A stretch of DNA of 43,834 nucleotides from Desulfobulbus elongatus DSM 2908 (GTDB lineage Bacteria; Desulfobacterota; Desulfobulbia; Desulfobulbales; Desulfobulbaceae), in contig NZ_JHZB01000031.1 in the NCBI RefSeq assembly GCF_000621145.1, positions 1-43,834 of the forward strand, written 5' to 3'. The notes under the pieces are model-generated. The model did no database searches and was not told the origin of the DNA. It saw only the letters and a list, made by a program, of their open reading frames with translations. The translations under genes were made by a program, and so were the position numbers. Shown piece by piece: positions 7,691 through 16,620 of this stretch (the stretch's first letter is position 1; each line of letters begins with the position of its first letter).

Positions 7691-10660
7691 ATGCCCATCG
7701 CCCCCCATCTTCTGCCCGCCGCTGACACGCCACCCCGGCGAACGTTCTTTGCCCGTACCATCCCGGTCGTGCTCTGCCTGGTCCTGATCGCGCTCGTTGC
7801 ATGCGGATATGGCCTGTACCGGCAGCAGGAGCGGACGATCCTGCGGGAACACGGCGAAACCCTGCATTCCATCGCCCAATTGAAAATCAACCAGATCCAG
7901 ACCTGGCGCCAGGAGCGGCTGGCCGATGCGCGGATGAATTCCTCGGGCATGGTCCGGATGCTCGCCCAGGAGTGGCGGCATTCCCCAAGCCCCGTCCTGA
8001 TGGAGGAAATCCGGCAGCGCTTGCAGTTTTTCCAGGAAAACGAAGGCTACGACAACATGGTGCTGACCGATACCAGCGGGCGCATCCTTCTCTCCCTCGT
8101 TCCCCGGATCACTGAACTGGAGCCGCCGGAGCAGGGCCTGGTCAGCCAGGTCGCTGCGTCAAAACAGGCCGTGCTCGGCGATTTTTTCCATTGCCGCAGT
8201 TGCGACCGGCCCCATCTGGAAGTGGCGGCCCCGGTTTTCGACGGGGAACGGGTGATCATGGTGCTCCTTCTGGTGGCCGATCCGCACCGCGACTTCTATC
8301 CCATGATCCAGTCGTGGCCGACGGCGAACAGCAAGGCCGAAACGCTGCTCATCCGCAAGGACGGGAGCGACGTGCTCGTGCTCAACCCGCTCCGCCATCG
8401 GGACCATCCCCCCCTGTCTTTCCGGCAGCCCCTGTCCATGGTGGATACGCCCGTTGTTCAGGCCGTCCAGGGCGCGACCGGAATGGTGCGGGGGATCGAT
8501 TACCGGGGCGTCGAGGTGCTGGCCGATCTGAACAGGGTGCCGGAAACCGGGTGGTTCCTGATCACCAAAACCGATACCCGTGACATCCTGGCGGAAGCAC
8601 GCTACCGGGCCGGGGCGATTCTGCTCCTGGTGGCCATGGCCACGGTCCTTGCCGGCATTCTGGTGCAGTTGGCGAACCTGGCCCGAAGCAAGGCGCTGTT
8701 CGAGGCACTTCTCCGGGAGGAACGGGAGCACCGGCACACCAGGGGCGAGATCCGCGCCACCCTGTACAGCATCGGCGAGGGGGTCATCGCCACCGACGCC
8801 GAGGGGCGCGTCACCCGCATGAATCCCCCGGCCGAGGCGCTCACTGGCTGGAAGGAGGAAGATGCGCTCGGCAGCCCCCTGGCCCTCGTGTACCAAGGGG
8901 TGAACGAGGACAGCGACCAGCCGGTGGAACTGCCGGTCGACCGGGTGCTGCGCGACGGCATGACGGCCGGCATGAGCAACCATACCCTGCTGATCGCCAG
9001 GGACGGCAGCCGCCGTCCCATCGCCGACAGCGCGGCCCCCATCCGCAACGAATCGGGCCGGATCACCGGGGTGGTCCTGGTGTTCCGCGATCAGTCCAGG
9101 CGGCGGGCCATGGAAAAGGCTCGGGCCGAAAGCGCCCGGCGTTACACCGATCTGGTCGAAAGCGTCAGCGATTTCATCTGGGAAACCGGACCGGGCCACC
9201 GCTATTCCTTTGCCAACGGGCGATCGCTGGACCTGCTGGGATATTGTCCGGAAGAGTTTGTCGGCAAATCCTGGCTCGATATTCTGAACAGGGAAATCGA
9301 ATCCCCTGAAAGCATCGAACGCTTTCAAAAGGTGCTCGCCGACCATCAGCCCTACACCCAGCTCTGCCGCGCCTTTGTACGCAAGGACGGCGAGACGGTG
9401 ATCCTGGAATCGAGCGCCACTCCGGTTTTTGACCAGCAGGGCGCCTTTCTCGGCTATCGGGGGGTGAGCCGCGACATCACCGAGCGGAAACGGGCCGAGG
9501 AGGAGCAAAGGAAACTGGAGGCGCAACTGCTCCAGTCGCAGAAAATGGAGGTGATGGGACGGCTGGCCGGCGGAGTGGCCCATGATTTCAACAACATGCT
9601 GACCATCATCAGCAGCTATGTCGAGATGGCCCTCAACGAGTTGAGCGAGGATCACCGGCTCCACAAACGGTTGCGGGAGGTGCACCACGCCGCCATGCAT
9701 TCGGCGGATCTGACCCGGCAGCTGCTGGCGTTCGCCCGCAAGCAGGAGGTTTCCCCGCGCCTGCTCGACATCAACGAAACCATCGCCGGAACCCTGAAAA
9801 TGCTGCACCGGCTGATCGGCGAAAACATCGAACTGGCCTGGAAGCCCTCGCCGGAGCCGGAACAGGTGATGATCGACCCGACCCAGCTGGGCCAGATTCT
9901 GGCGAATCTGGCGGTCAACGCCCGCGACGCCATCACCGGCGCCGGCCGCCTGGTGATCGCGACCAGCACGGTCCGGATCGCGCGCGACAGCCGTCTGGGG
10001 CTGGACCTGGCTCCGGGCATGTACGTGCGGATCACCGTCAGCGACGACGGCTGCGGCATGGACGAAACCACCATGGCGCGGATTTTCGAGCCGTTCTTCA
10101 CCACCAAGGAGGAAGGCCGGGGCACCGGCCTCGGGCTGGCCACGGTGTACGGCATTGTCAAGCAGAACATGGGCACGGTCACGGTCGCCAGTCAGCCGGG
10201 CCGGGGGACGACCTTCAGCCTCTACCTGCCCCAGGCGCCTTCCCCCGGTCGGGACACCGGGAAAAACGGGACTGCCCTCCAGGCCCTCGGGACCGAAACC
10301 ATCCTGCTGGTCGAGGACGAGACCGCCATTCTCGAACTCGGCGTCTATATCCTCGAACAACGGGGCTACACCGTGCTGGCGGCCTCCACGCCGACCAAGG
10401 CCCTGTCACTGGCCAGGGAATACCCGCAGGCCATCGATTTGCTGGTGACCGACGTGGTCATGCCGGAAATGAACGGCCAGGAACTGGCGCAGGCGATCCA
10501 ACTGATCCGTCCCGCCATCGCGGTGCTGTTCATATCGGGGTATACCGACGACATCATCTCCCGGCACGGTGTCCTTCGGGACGGGCTGCATTTTCTCGAG
10601 AAACCCTTTTCCGCCCGCACCCTGAGCAAGAAGATCCGGGAGGTGATCGAGCGGGGATGA
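7691..10660 (+). CDS. Membrane hybrid sensor histidine kinase with receiver domain
   Basis: 989 aa. Membrane helices near residues 24-42 and 306-330 enclose a periplasmic sensing region of about 260 residues (probably Cache-like). Two PAS domains follow (about 355-460 and 475-600), then a HisKA domain with phosphoacceptor H631 in [10 protein letters not shown], an ATPase domain with N-box [10 protein letters not shown] and the glycine-rich loop [13 protein letters not shown], and a C-terminal receiver with phosphoacceptor D921 in [11 protein letters not shown] and the lysine of FLEKPFS. The [10 protein letters not shown]-box is typical of PAS hybrid kinases of Desulfobacterota. No output domain is present, so a downstream phosphotransfer partner must lie elsewhere. 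No strong ribosome-binding site is seen before the ATG. Confidence 0.93.
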   Translation: MPIAPHLLPAADTPPRRTFFARTIPVVLCLVLIALVACGYGLYRQQERTILREHGETLHSIAQLKINQIQTWRQERLADARMNSSGMVRMLAQEWRHSPSPVLMEEIRQRLQFFQENEGYDNMVLTDTSGRILLSLVPRITELEPPEQGLVSQVAASKQAVLGDFFHCRSCDRPHLEVAAPVFDGERVIMVLLLVADPHRDFYPMIQSWPTANSKAETLLIRKDGSDVLVLNPLRHRDHPPLSFRQPLSMVDTPVVQAVQGATGMVRGIDYRGVEVLADLNRVPETGWFLITKTDTRDILAEARYRAGAILLLVAMATVLAGILVQLANLARSKALFEALLREEREHRHTRGEIRATLYSIGEGVIATDAEGRVTRMNPPAEALTGWKEEDALGSPLALVYQGVNEDSDQPVELPVDRVLRDGMTAGMSNHTLLIARDGSRRPIADSAAPIRNESGRITGVVLVFRDQSRRRAMEKARAESARRYTDLVESVSDFIWETGPGHRYSFANGRSLDLLGYCPEEFVGKSWLDILNREIESPESIERFQKVLADHQPYTQLCRAFVRKDGETVILESSATPVFDQQGAFLGYRGVSRDITERKRAEEEQRKLEAQLLQSQKMEVMGRLAGGVAHDFNNMLTIISSYVEMALNELSEDHRLHKRLREVHHAAMHSADLTRQLLAFARKQEVSPRLLDINETIAGTLKMLHRLIGENIELAWKPSPEPEQVMIDPTQLGQILANLAVNARDAITGAGRLVIATSTVRIARDSRLGLDLAPGMYVRITVSDDGCGMDETTMARIFEPFFTTKEEGRGTGLGLATVYGIVKQNMGTVTVASQPGRGTTFSLYLPQAPSPGRDTGKNGTALQALGTETILLVEDETAILELGVYILEQRGYTVLAASTPTKALSLAREYPQAIDLLVTDVVMPEMNGQELAQAIQLIRPAIAVLFISGYTDDIISRHGVLRDGLHFLEKPFSARTLSKKIREVIERG

Positions 10661-10695
10661 GCGGTCTTTGCCGAATCGTCCCGTTGAGTCCGCGC

Positions 10696-10720
10696 AAAAA
10701 TATACCACGTTATATTTTTT
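10696..10720. terminator. AT-rich hairpin with T-run after the hybrid kinase
   Basis: AAAAATATA (10696-10704) and TATATTTTT (10711-10719) form a 9-bp stem around CCACGT, followed by another T and then GCTTTT. It is a plausible but AT-only and therefore weak terminator 36 bases after the kinase stop codon. It may instead belong to the adjacent mobile element. Confidence 0.4.
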
Positions 10721-10857
10721 GCTTTTATTCGTCATGGCAATGACGAGGTCCACTGCCTGTGCCTTTCAGCCGGACGACCGGTGAACACCGGGCAGCGAGG
10801 GTCGGCCCGTGGTCCGTTCCGACTCCCGGGTTTTATCTGCAAATAAATCCTGGCCAA

Positions 10858-10881
10858 CACCATAACATGGTGATATTTTTT
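10858..10881 (+). terminator. Short hairpin with T-run just before the decayed IS5 transposase
   Basis: CACCAT (10858-10863) and ATGGTG (10867-10872) flank a three-base loop and are followed by ATATTTTTT. Elements of this kind near an IS end can protect the transposase from read-through transcription. It lies in the part that resembles the region upstream of the copy at 1-198. Confidence 0.35.
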
Positions 10882-10907
10882 ACCAAAAAAGTTAACGAGA
10901 AGGTCCC

Positions 10908-11529
10908 GTGGCACGAATGAAAACCTGGGGGATTTCCGACGAGTTTTGGGCACTGGTTGAGCCCTTGATCCCAACGTCGACACGCATGGAAGGAAAAAAC
11001 TACCAGCGCAAACCAGGAGGAGGAAGAAAACCCAGGTATTCGAACAGGGTCTATTTTGCCGCCATCGTGTATGTGCTGCGCACCGGTATCATCTGGAACG
11101 CCTTGCCACGGGAGAAGTTTGAAGGCCTGGGGTCAGCGGCCGCCCATCGCAAGTTCAAGCAATGGACACGAGCGGGTTTTTTGGGTCATCTGTGGCTGCG
11201 GGGCTTGGCCGAGCACGATGAAATGGCAGGGATCGCCTGGATCTGGGAACCCGTCGATGGTTCGAAGAGTCGGGACACCCTGCTCCACGAATCCGTTGAC
11301 CTCGATCCGGCACGATGGCACCGGCGGGTAAAAACCGGTGGTCGACGAGGGTGGCGTCCTTTCGTCGCCTGTCGCCAGCGGGGCCGATCGGCATGACGGC
11401 GTTGCCCTGGAGTTGCTGGCGGGAAAGAACGCGGCCGTCGGGCGTGTCCATGCCCGGTTCAATCGTTTCCGCAACCCGGTACCGCGACGCGAGCGAGCAG
11501 ATGTAGTGGCATGGTGGCAGCGGCGATGA
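10908..11529 (+). pseudogene. Decayed IS5-type transposase with frameshift and internal deletion
   Basis: The first frame (from 10908, MARMKTWGISDEFW) matches the element at the left window edge, including RKPGGGRKP, VLRTGIIWNALPREK and AEHDEMAGIAW, and stays open to 11396. From about 11338 the family sequence continues in another frame as VDEGGVLSSPVASGADRHD, which normally follows the catalytic Asp region. After ALELLAGKN it jumps directly to RVHARFNRFRNPVPRRE, the C-terminal RTHSWxNRFR-like segment of the family, so roughly the central third has been deleted. The frame ends at 11529. The loss of catalytic core and the frameshift mean it is inactive. Confidence 0.82.
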
Positions 11530-11609
11530 GCATTCCGCACACCATGATGACGAGTAGAGATCATTCATGATTGAACCGCGATGGCGTACGGCTCGGGGGT
11601 GACCGCTGC

Positions 11610-12554
11610 ATGGGCTTTCAGGATACCCGGGGGAACATGCTCCCCCCGCCTTCCGGCCGTGCTCGCGGCCCGCGTGCGCTCCTCCGCCGACACACCGTGC
11701 TGGTTCTCGTCCTTGCCCTGTCCGGCCTGCCTGCGGCCGGTGCGCCACCGGTCCTCGTGGTCCAGAACGAAGCCCACCTGCAGCATGCCCGCGCCCTGGT
11801 CGGGGCGGCCCTGGAAATCGGCGGCATGTCGGCGGTCTTCGTCGATGCCCCCAAGGGCAACGAGCGCCGCAACCTGCACATGATCAGCGCGGGGCATACC
11901 CACATCGACATGATGCCCGCGACCCCGGCGCGGCTCCGACTGGTGCGCGCAGGCCGGCTGCGCATGATTCCGGTGCCGCTGGACCGAGGCCTGCTCGGCT
12001 ACCGCGTCAACCTGCTGCTGGCGAGCCAGCGCGACAAGCTCGCCCGCGTCAGGACCGCCAGCGACCTCAGGGGCTTCAACATGGGACAGAACATCGGCTG
12101 GATGGATGTGGAAATATACCGCCATGCCGGCATCCCGACCAAGGAAATCAAGGACTGGGCCGACGGCGAATTCGCCCTGCAAATGGAGGCCGGCCTGCTC
12201 GATCTGTTTCCCCTGGGCCTGGAGGAGACGCTGACCCATTTCCTGCCGCACTTCCGCAAGACGTACCCCCAATTGACGGTGGATCCGCACCTGATCGTGC
12301 GCTACCCCTGGTTCCGTTTCGTCTGGGTCTCGCCCAAGGCCGATGCCGACGAGGTCCATGCGGCCCTGCGGCGCGGCTTCGACAGGCTGATCGCCAGCGG
12401 CGAATTTTTGCGCATCTGGAGTCGGTATCGCCGCCCGCCGGCTGCGGACGTGCTGCGCGACCGCGTCATCATCGACATCGACAACCCCTTTTACGGCCCC
12501 GGATTGGTGCCGTCGGCCTGGCGCCACCTGCTGTTTCGCCCGGAGGTCCGATGA
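11610..12554 (+). CDS. Periplasmic solute-binding-like protein paired with a diguanylate cyclase
   Basis: 314 aa. After a basic leader and hydrophobic signal segment (RRHTVLVLVLALSGLPAAG) comes a type-2 periplasmic-binding-protein fold resembling bacterial amino-acid/phosphonate binding proteins. No transporter permease or ATPase gene is nearby. Its stop overlaps the start of the diguanylate cyclase by four bases (ATGA at 12551), a strong sign of coupled synthesis. It is therefore more likely a ligand sensor presenting its signal to the cyclase than a transport component. The start is uncertain: ATGs at 11610 and 11637 are both in frame, and only a weak GGGGGTGA supports the first. The decayed IS ends only 80 bases upstream, which may have altered its promoter. 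Confidence 0.78.
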   Translation: MGFQDTRGNMLPPPSGRARGPRALLRRHTVLVLVLALSGLPAAGAPPVLVVQNEAHLQHARALVGAALEIGGMSAVFVDAPKGNERRNLHMISAGHTHIDMMPATPARLRLVRAGRLRMIPVPLDRGLLGYRVNLLLASQRDKLARVRTASDLRGFNMGQNIGWMDVEIYRHAGIPTKEIKDWADGEFALQMEAGLLDLFPLGLEETLTHFLPHFRKTYPQLTVDPHLIVRYPWFRFVWVSPKADADEVHAALRRGFDRLIASGEFLRIWSRYRRPPAADVLRDRVIIDIDNPFYGPGLVPSAWRHLLFRPEVR

Positions 12555-13762
12555 CTGTCGTTGCCGACAGGCCGCCGTTGCCGCGCCGGTCGCTTTACCA
12601 GCAGTTCGTGCGGCAATTGCTGGTTCCGTTGCTGCTCGCCTTTGCGCTCGCCACGACCGGCACGGTGCTGATCGGCTACCACGCCGAACAGAGCAAGGGG
12701 GCCACTGAACGCCGGAAGACCGTCGACACCTTTGCCCAGTCCCTCGTCAAGCCGCTCTGGGATTGCGACAATGCCACCGCCCAGGGCATTGTCGACGCCC
12801 TGGCGCATCTGCCCGCCGTGGCCGCCGCGCGGCTGACAGAACGCTGTCAGGAACAACGGCTTGCCAGCGGCACGCAGATGCTCGAAAGCGGGGATGCGCC
12901 CCGCTACCGCACGGCCATCGTCTATCGCGACGAACGATCCCGCCAATTCGACGTCGGCGAACTCGAGGTCCAGTTCCATCCGACCTCCATCATCACCGCC
13001 GCCCTGGAAGTCCTCTGGCGTTACCTGGTTCTGTTCTTCGCGCTGCTCGGCGTCATGTTGGCCGGCACCTTGATCGTCTTCAGGCGTACCATCAGCGAGC
13101 CGCTCGACCGTTTCCGGGCGGCGATCCGCACCGGCATCGAACCCGACCGTAGCGGCACGTCCCCACTTGAACAGGAAATCCGTCGCCACAACGACGAACT
13201 GGGTGATGTCATGCAGGCCTACGACGAGTTGATGCTCGAACTGACCAAGGTGATCGGCCAATTGCGCGAGAACGAACAGGCGCTGATGCAAACCGTCCGT
13301 CGCGATCCGCTGACCGGCCTGGGCAACCGGCTGGTGCTGGAAGAGGAGTTGGAACGTGCCCTCAGGCGCGCTCAGCGCCATCGGAAGCCGGGGTGCGTGC
13401 TGCTGATCGACCTCAACGGCTTCAAGCCCATCAACGACACGCACGGCCACGCGGCCGGCGACCGCATCTTGCAAGAAACCGCCCGCCGCCTGCAGGCCGG
13501 CGTGCGGCACAGCGATACCGTGGTGCGCCTGGGCGGAGACGAGTTCGTCGTCATCGTCGAAAACCTGCACGGCGACAACACCCTGCAGGCACTGATCGAC
13601 AAACTCGGCGAGGCCATCGCCCAGCCGCAGGAGTACGCCGGCCATATCCTGAGCGTCGGCGCCAGCATAGGCGCGGCCCGCTTCCCGGACGACGGCACCA
13701 CCAGCGCCGCCCTGCTGGTGCATGCCGACCGAGCCATGTACGCCCGCAAGAGCCGCCGCTGA
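12551..13762 (+). CDS. Membrane-bound diguanylate cyclase (GGDEF)
   Basis: 403 aa. An N-terminal membrane helix (about residues 17-41) and a second near 158-178 frame a periplasmic sensor region containing VKPLWDCDNATAQGIVDAL, a pattern seen in periplasmic domains of bacterial GGDEF proteins. A HAMP-like linker follows, then a complete cyclase domain with DPLTGLGNR and GGDEF at 328-332. The product-binding inhibitory site RxxD is present as RHSD, five residues before GGDEF. It should make cyclic di-GMP from two GTP and be limited by its product. No EAL or HD-GYP domain is attached. It overlaps the preceding periplasmic binding-like gene, suggesting ligand-controlled activity. Confidence 0.92.
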   Translation: MTVVADRPPLPRRSLYQQFVRQLLVPLLLAFALATTGTVLIGYHAEQSKGATERRKTVDTFAQSLVKPLWDCDNATAQGIVDALAHLPAVAAARLTERCQEQRLASGTQMLESGDAPRYRTAIVYRDERSRQFDVGELEVQFHPTSIITAALEVLWRYLVLFFALLGVMLAGTLIVFRRTISEPLDRFRAAIRTGIEPDRSGTSPLEQEIRRHNDELGDVMQAYDELMLELTKVIGQLRENEQALMQTVRRDPLTGLGNRLVLEEELERALRRAQRHRKPGCVLLIDLNGFKPINDTHGHAAGDRILQETARRLQAGVRHSDTVVRLGGDEFVVIVENLHGDNTLQALIDKLGEAIAQPQEYAGHILSVGASIGAARFPDDGTTSAALLVHADRAMYARKSRR

Positions 13763-13913
13763 TCTTGGCGTTCCGGCGCCGGATGCCTGTTCCTTGACGG
13801 ACTCCTGCCTCGGGTTCTCGTTCGACGGCCGACGGACTCTGTCGCCAACCACCTGGACGCCGAGATCCAAAAAGAGCGGTCGGCCGCGGTTCGGGCGGAA
13901 TGGCAACACCCTC

Positions 13914-14765
13914 TCAGGCTTCCGTGCCGTACCGTTCCCCGCCCCGCTCCTGCATGGCCACGATGAACCGGCGCAGGGTGTGCTTCTCGGCCAGCCAGGC
14001 GGGGTAATCCCAGGCCCGCAACAGGGTGCCGTAGAAGGCCAGGCAGTTGTCCAGCCCCACCACCTCGCCGACGATGTCGGCCGGGAACCGCCCGTCCAGT
14101 TCGGCGGGACGCGGCTCCTGCTGATAGAAGGCCAACCGGCCGAAGTACAGCGCCAGTTCCTCCAGCAGGTCCCAGTAGCCCTCCCGCCAGGCAGCCAGGG
14201 TCGCGGCCCGCTGCGCCGCCGCCAGGGCAGCCCTGATGCCCTCGTCCGGAAAACTGGTCTGGGCGAACCGATAGCGGCCGTCGGCGGGCGCCTCCTCGCC
14301 GTTGACCTCATGCCAGGACACGAGGGCGTGGACACGGGTGGCGATCTTCATCGCCAGGAACTTGGACCAGAGAAGAAATTCGTAGTAGTGGTCGGCAATG
14401 GCCTGCCCGGGTTCCAGGCGGTACACGTTGCCATGGTCGGCGTTGTAGCGGCTGAGGTTGCCCAGGTGCACCAGCTCGGTCGCCAGGCTGTGGATGTAGG
14501 AGAGACCGGCAATCCCCTCCCTGTTCACCAGGATTGTGTGGTCGCCCTCCCTGGCGGTGTTGAACACCAGGCGGGCACCGGCGCTTTCCAGGCCGAGATG
14601 GGGATAGTAACGGGCCAGTTGCCGGCATTCGTCTTCGAAATTCCCGGTTTTGACCACCACGGTCCGACCGGACAGACGGTCGAGGTCGACCTCCCGCGTG
14701 TTGATGAAGGTCAGGGCCCGGTTGATCCGCCCGATCTCGGCGGCGGAAAAATTGAAGAACTCCAT
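13914..14765 (-). CDS. Uncharacterised 283-aa protein with a degenerate zincin-like motif
   Basis: I cannot assign a family with confidence. No signal peptide or membrane segment is seen. Residues 93-100 read SLATELVH, which resembles the HExxH zinc site of metallopeptidases but with Thr96 in place of the first histidine; E97 and H100 are kept. About 25 residues later, HYYEFLLWSKFLAMK resembles the third-ligand helix of such proteins. The rest is helical and tryptophan/tyrosine rich. It may be an inactive zincin-like protein or the resemblance may be chance. It follows the C_GCAxxG_C_C gene by 81 bases on the same strand and is probably co-transcribed with it. Confidence 0.7.
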   Translation of the reverse strand: MEFFNFSAAEIGRINRALTFINTREVDLDRLSGRTVVVKTGNFEDECRQLARYYPHLGLESAGARLVFNTAREGDHTILVNREGIAGLSYIHSLATELVHLGNLSRYNADHGNVYRLEPGQAIADHYYEFLLWSKFLAMKIATRVHALVSWHEVNGEEAPADGRYRFAQTSFPDEGIRAALAAAQRAATLAAWREGYWDLLEELALYFGRLAFYQQEPRPAELDGRFPADIVGEVVGLDNCLAFYGTLLRAWDYPAWLAEKHTLRRFIVAMQERGGERYGTEA

Positions 14766-14846
14766 GCAACTCCTCGTCCGATAAAAAAGGCAGTCGTGCG
14801 ACTGCCCCGTCCTTCGGCACCGCGGCAGGCCGCCGGCGCTTGGTTG

Positions 14847-15353
14847 TTATTTGTCCTGTTTCTGCTCGGTCTGCTTGGCGGCCAGCCAATCGGCCTCCTG
14901 TTCCAGCAGCTCCCCCAGGGTCCTGGCGGTCTCGCCGACCACGGTGATGCAGTGCTGGCGCCGGCTGTCGGGATTGCCGTAAAAATCCTTGACCTGGTCG
15001 CGGTCCATCCAGTCGACCCGGGCGATCTGGCCGCAGTCGATGCCGCCGTACTGCGCGGTCAGTTCCTCGAACCGGCGCATCACCGTCTTGGTGGCGGCCC
15101 ATATCCGTGGATTTTCCTTTTCCTCCAGGCTGGAGCGGCTGTAGAGGGTGCCGATCACCGAGGCCGCGCCCACCAGGGCGCCGCAGATATGCCCGGTGCC
15201 GCCGATACCGCCGCCAAAGGAGCCCAGGGCCTTGATCACCGAGGGATCGTTCACTCCCAGCTTTTCCAACCCGACCATGGCCAGGACCTGGCTACAGTGC
15301 ATCCGTTGCTTGAACAGCTCAATCGCTCTCTCCCGCATTTCATCCGGCCGCAT
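14847..15353 (-). CDS. C_GCAxxG_C_C family redox protein
   Basis: 168 aa. The conserved cysteines of this family are in place: MHCSQ near the N-terminus, the glycine-rich GGIGGTGHICGALVGA segment, GGIDCG, and a later QHCI. The family is small, cytoplasmic, common in anaerobes, and believed to bind a metal or cluster or do thiol redox chemistry; the precise reaction is unknown. I chose the third of three clustered ATGs because GGAGGAA stands five bases before it; the first of these (15365) has no ribosome-binding site, and a longer frame reaching 15434 shows no homologous sequence. It is divergent from the exonuclease gene. Confidence 0.85.
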   Translation of the reverse strand: MRPDEMRERAIELFKQRMHCSQVLAMVGLEKLGVNDPSVIKALGSFGGGIGGTGHICGALVGAASVIGTLYSRSSLEEKENPRIWAATKTVMRRFEELTAQYGGIDCGQIARVDWMDRDQVKDFYGNPDSRRQHCITVVGETARTLGELLEQEADWLAAKQTEQKQDK

Positions 15354-15496
15354 CATTTCCTCCATGCATTGAGTGGGAAGGTGGATTAGAGTAACAGCGG
15401 TTGACTGTACCCGATTCGCCCCTGATGCGCACACCGATTTTTGTGACAGAGTGGTACCTGGAATCGATCCGAATTCTTCAGCCGAGCCCTGTGGCC

Positions 15497-16156
15497 ATGC
15501 CAGAATCCGCCGTCATCGTCCTTGATTTCGAAACCACCGGCCACTCCCCCGCCTTCGGCGACCGACCGATCGAGGTGGGCGCGGTGCGGATCGAGGACGG
15601 CATGATGGTCGACCGCTTCCAGGCGCTGATGAACCCCGGTTTCGCCATCAGCTGGTTCATCGAATCCCTCACCGGGATCAGCAACGAACTGGTGGCCGCG
15701 GCGCCGGACTGCGAGGAGGTCATGACCCGGTTCGCCGATTGGATCGGCGACACCCCGCTGGCGGCGCACAACGCCCGGTTCGACGGCACCTTTCTCGACG
15801 CCGAGCTGGCCCGCATCGGCAGGGAGCGGATCAATCCCATGGCCTGCACCGTGCTGGCCTCGCGGCGGTTGTTCCCCGGCTCGCCCAACCACAAGCTCGC
15901 CACCCTGGTCCGCCACCTGGGCATCCGCACCGACGGCACCTTTCACCGCGCCCTGGCCGACGCCGAGATGACCGGCCAGCTGTGGATCGCCATGACCGAC
16001 CTGCTGCGCGGCCGCTACCACCTGGAAGAGGTGCCCTTTGCCCTGATCCAGGCCCTCACCCGGATCGCCCGGTCCAAGGTGGATCGCTTCATCCGCGCCC
16101 ACATCGACGCGCAGCGGGTGCTGCAACCGGTCGCGACCGGGGCATGGACCGCCTGA
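15497..16156 (+). CDS. DnaQ-family 3'-5' exonuclease (DEDDh)
   Basis: 219 aa. The first acidic motif is DFETTG, the second acidic residue lies in LAAHNARFD, and the third motif HRALADAEMT supplies the catalytic histidine and aspartate. Together these form the DEDDh exonuclease site found in DNA polymerase III epsilon-like proteins. It is a stand-alone domain, without the C-terminal tail that binds the polymerase, so a repair or RNA-processing role is equally possible. The start at 15497 gives a conventional domain beginning; in-frame starts further upstream (15491 GTG, 15425 ATG) cannot be excluded since none has a good ribosome-binding site. It overlaps the next gene by 13 bases. Confidence 0.9.
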   Translation: MPESAVIVLDFETTGHSPAFGDRPIEVGAVRIEDGMMVDRFQALMNPGFAISWFIESLTGISNELVAAAPDCEEVMTRFADWIGDTPLAAHNARFDGTFLDAELARIGRERINPMACTVLASRRLFPGSPNHKLATLVRHLGIRTDGTFHRALADAEMTGQLWIAMTDLLRGRYHLEEVPFALIQALTRIARSKVDRFIRAHIDAQRVLQPVATGAWTA

Positions 16157-16449
16157 ACGACACCGGCGGGGCTTCCATCCGCCGCCGGATCATTCAATTG
16201 CTGAACACCGGCCCCCTGGGCGCGCGCGAACTCTCCCGGGAACTGCGCCAATCGGAAAAGGAGATCCACGCCCATCTCGCGCACGTCGGCCGCAGCCTCA
16301 AGGCCGGGGGCCGACGGCTCGTCATCGAGCCGCCGGTCTGCCTGAACTGCGGCTTTATTTTCCGGGATCGCAGCCGGCCGCAGCCGCCGGGGCAGTGTCC
16401 CCGCTGCCGGAAAACCCGCATCCGCCGGCCCCGCTATGCGATCGGTTGA
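16144..16449 (+). CDS. HTH/zinc-ribbon predicted transcriptional regulator
   Basis: 101 aa. The N-terminal 60 residues form a winged-helix-type domain (IRRRIIQLLNTGPLGARELS followed by a recognition-helix region). The C-terminal 40 residues contain a CxxC...CxxC zinc ribbon (CLNCGFIF ... CPRCRK). The layout matches the predicted HTH-plus-zinc-ribbon regulators grouped as COG3357. The ATG lies inside the end of the exonuclease gene, so the two are translated together, although a functional link is not evident. Its target is unknown. Confidence 0.85.
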   Translation: MDRLNDTGGASIRRRIIQLLNTGPLGARELSRELRQSEKEIHAHLAHVGRSLKAGGRRLVIEPPVCLNCGFIFRDRSRPQPPGQCPRCRKTRIRRPRYAIG

Positions 16450-16620
16450 AACGGCCGTGCGCGGGGCGCGGCACCGGCAGGGAGATCCGTTGCGCCCGGC
16501 GCGTCTCCTGCCGCCCTGCCGGCAAGCCCGCATGGGGAATATCCCCGTAGCCCCGGAAAGGCTGGCCGACCGTCGCCCCGGCCCACCATTTTCCGCCTTC
16601 ATCCCAGGGACGATGCCGTC
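16450..16620. other. Structured intergenic region with a GGGGAATATCCCC palindrome
   Basis: 170 bases ahead of the transporter gene. GGGGAATATCCCC at 16533-16545 is a perfect inverted repeat and could be an operator. Upstream, a GGCAGGGAGA...TCTCCTGCC pair (about 16470-16511) can form an imperfect hairpin. No clear promoter boxes are seen. Confidence 0.35.
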
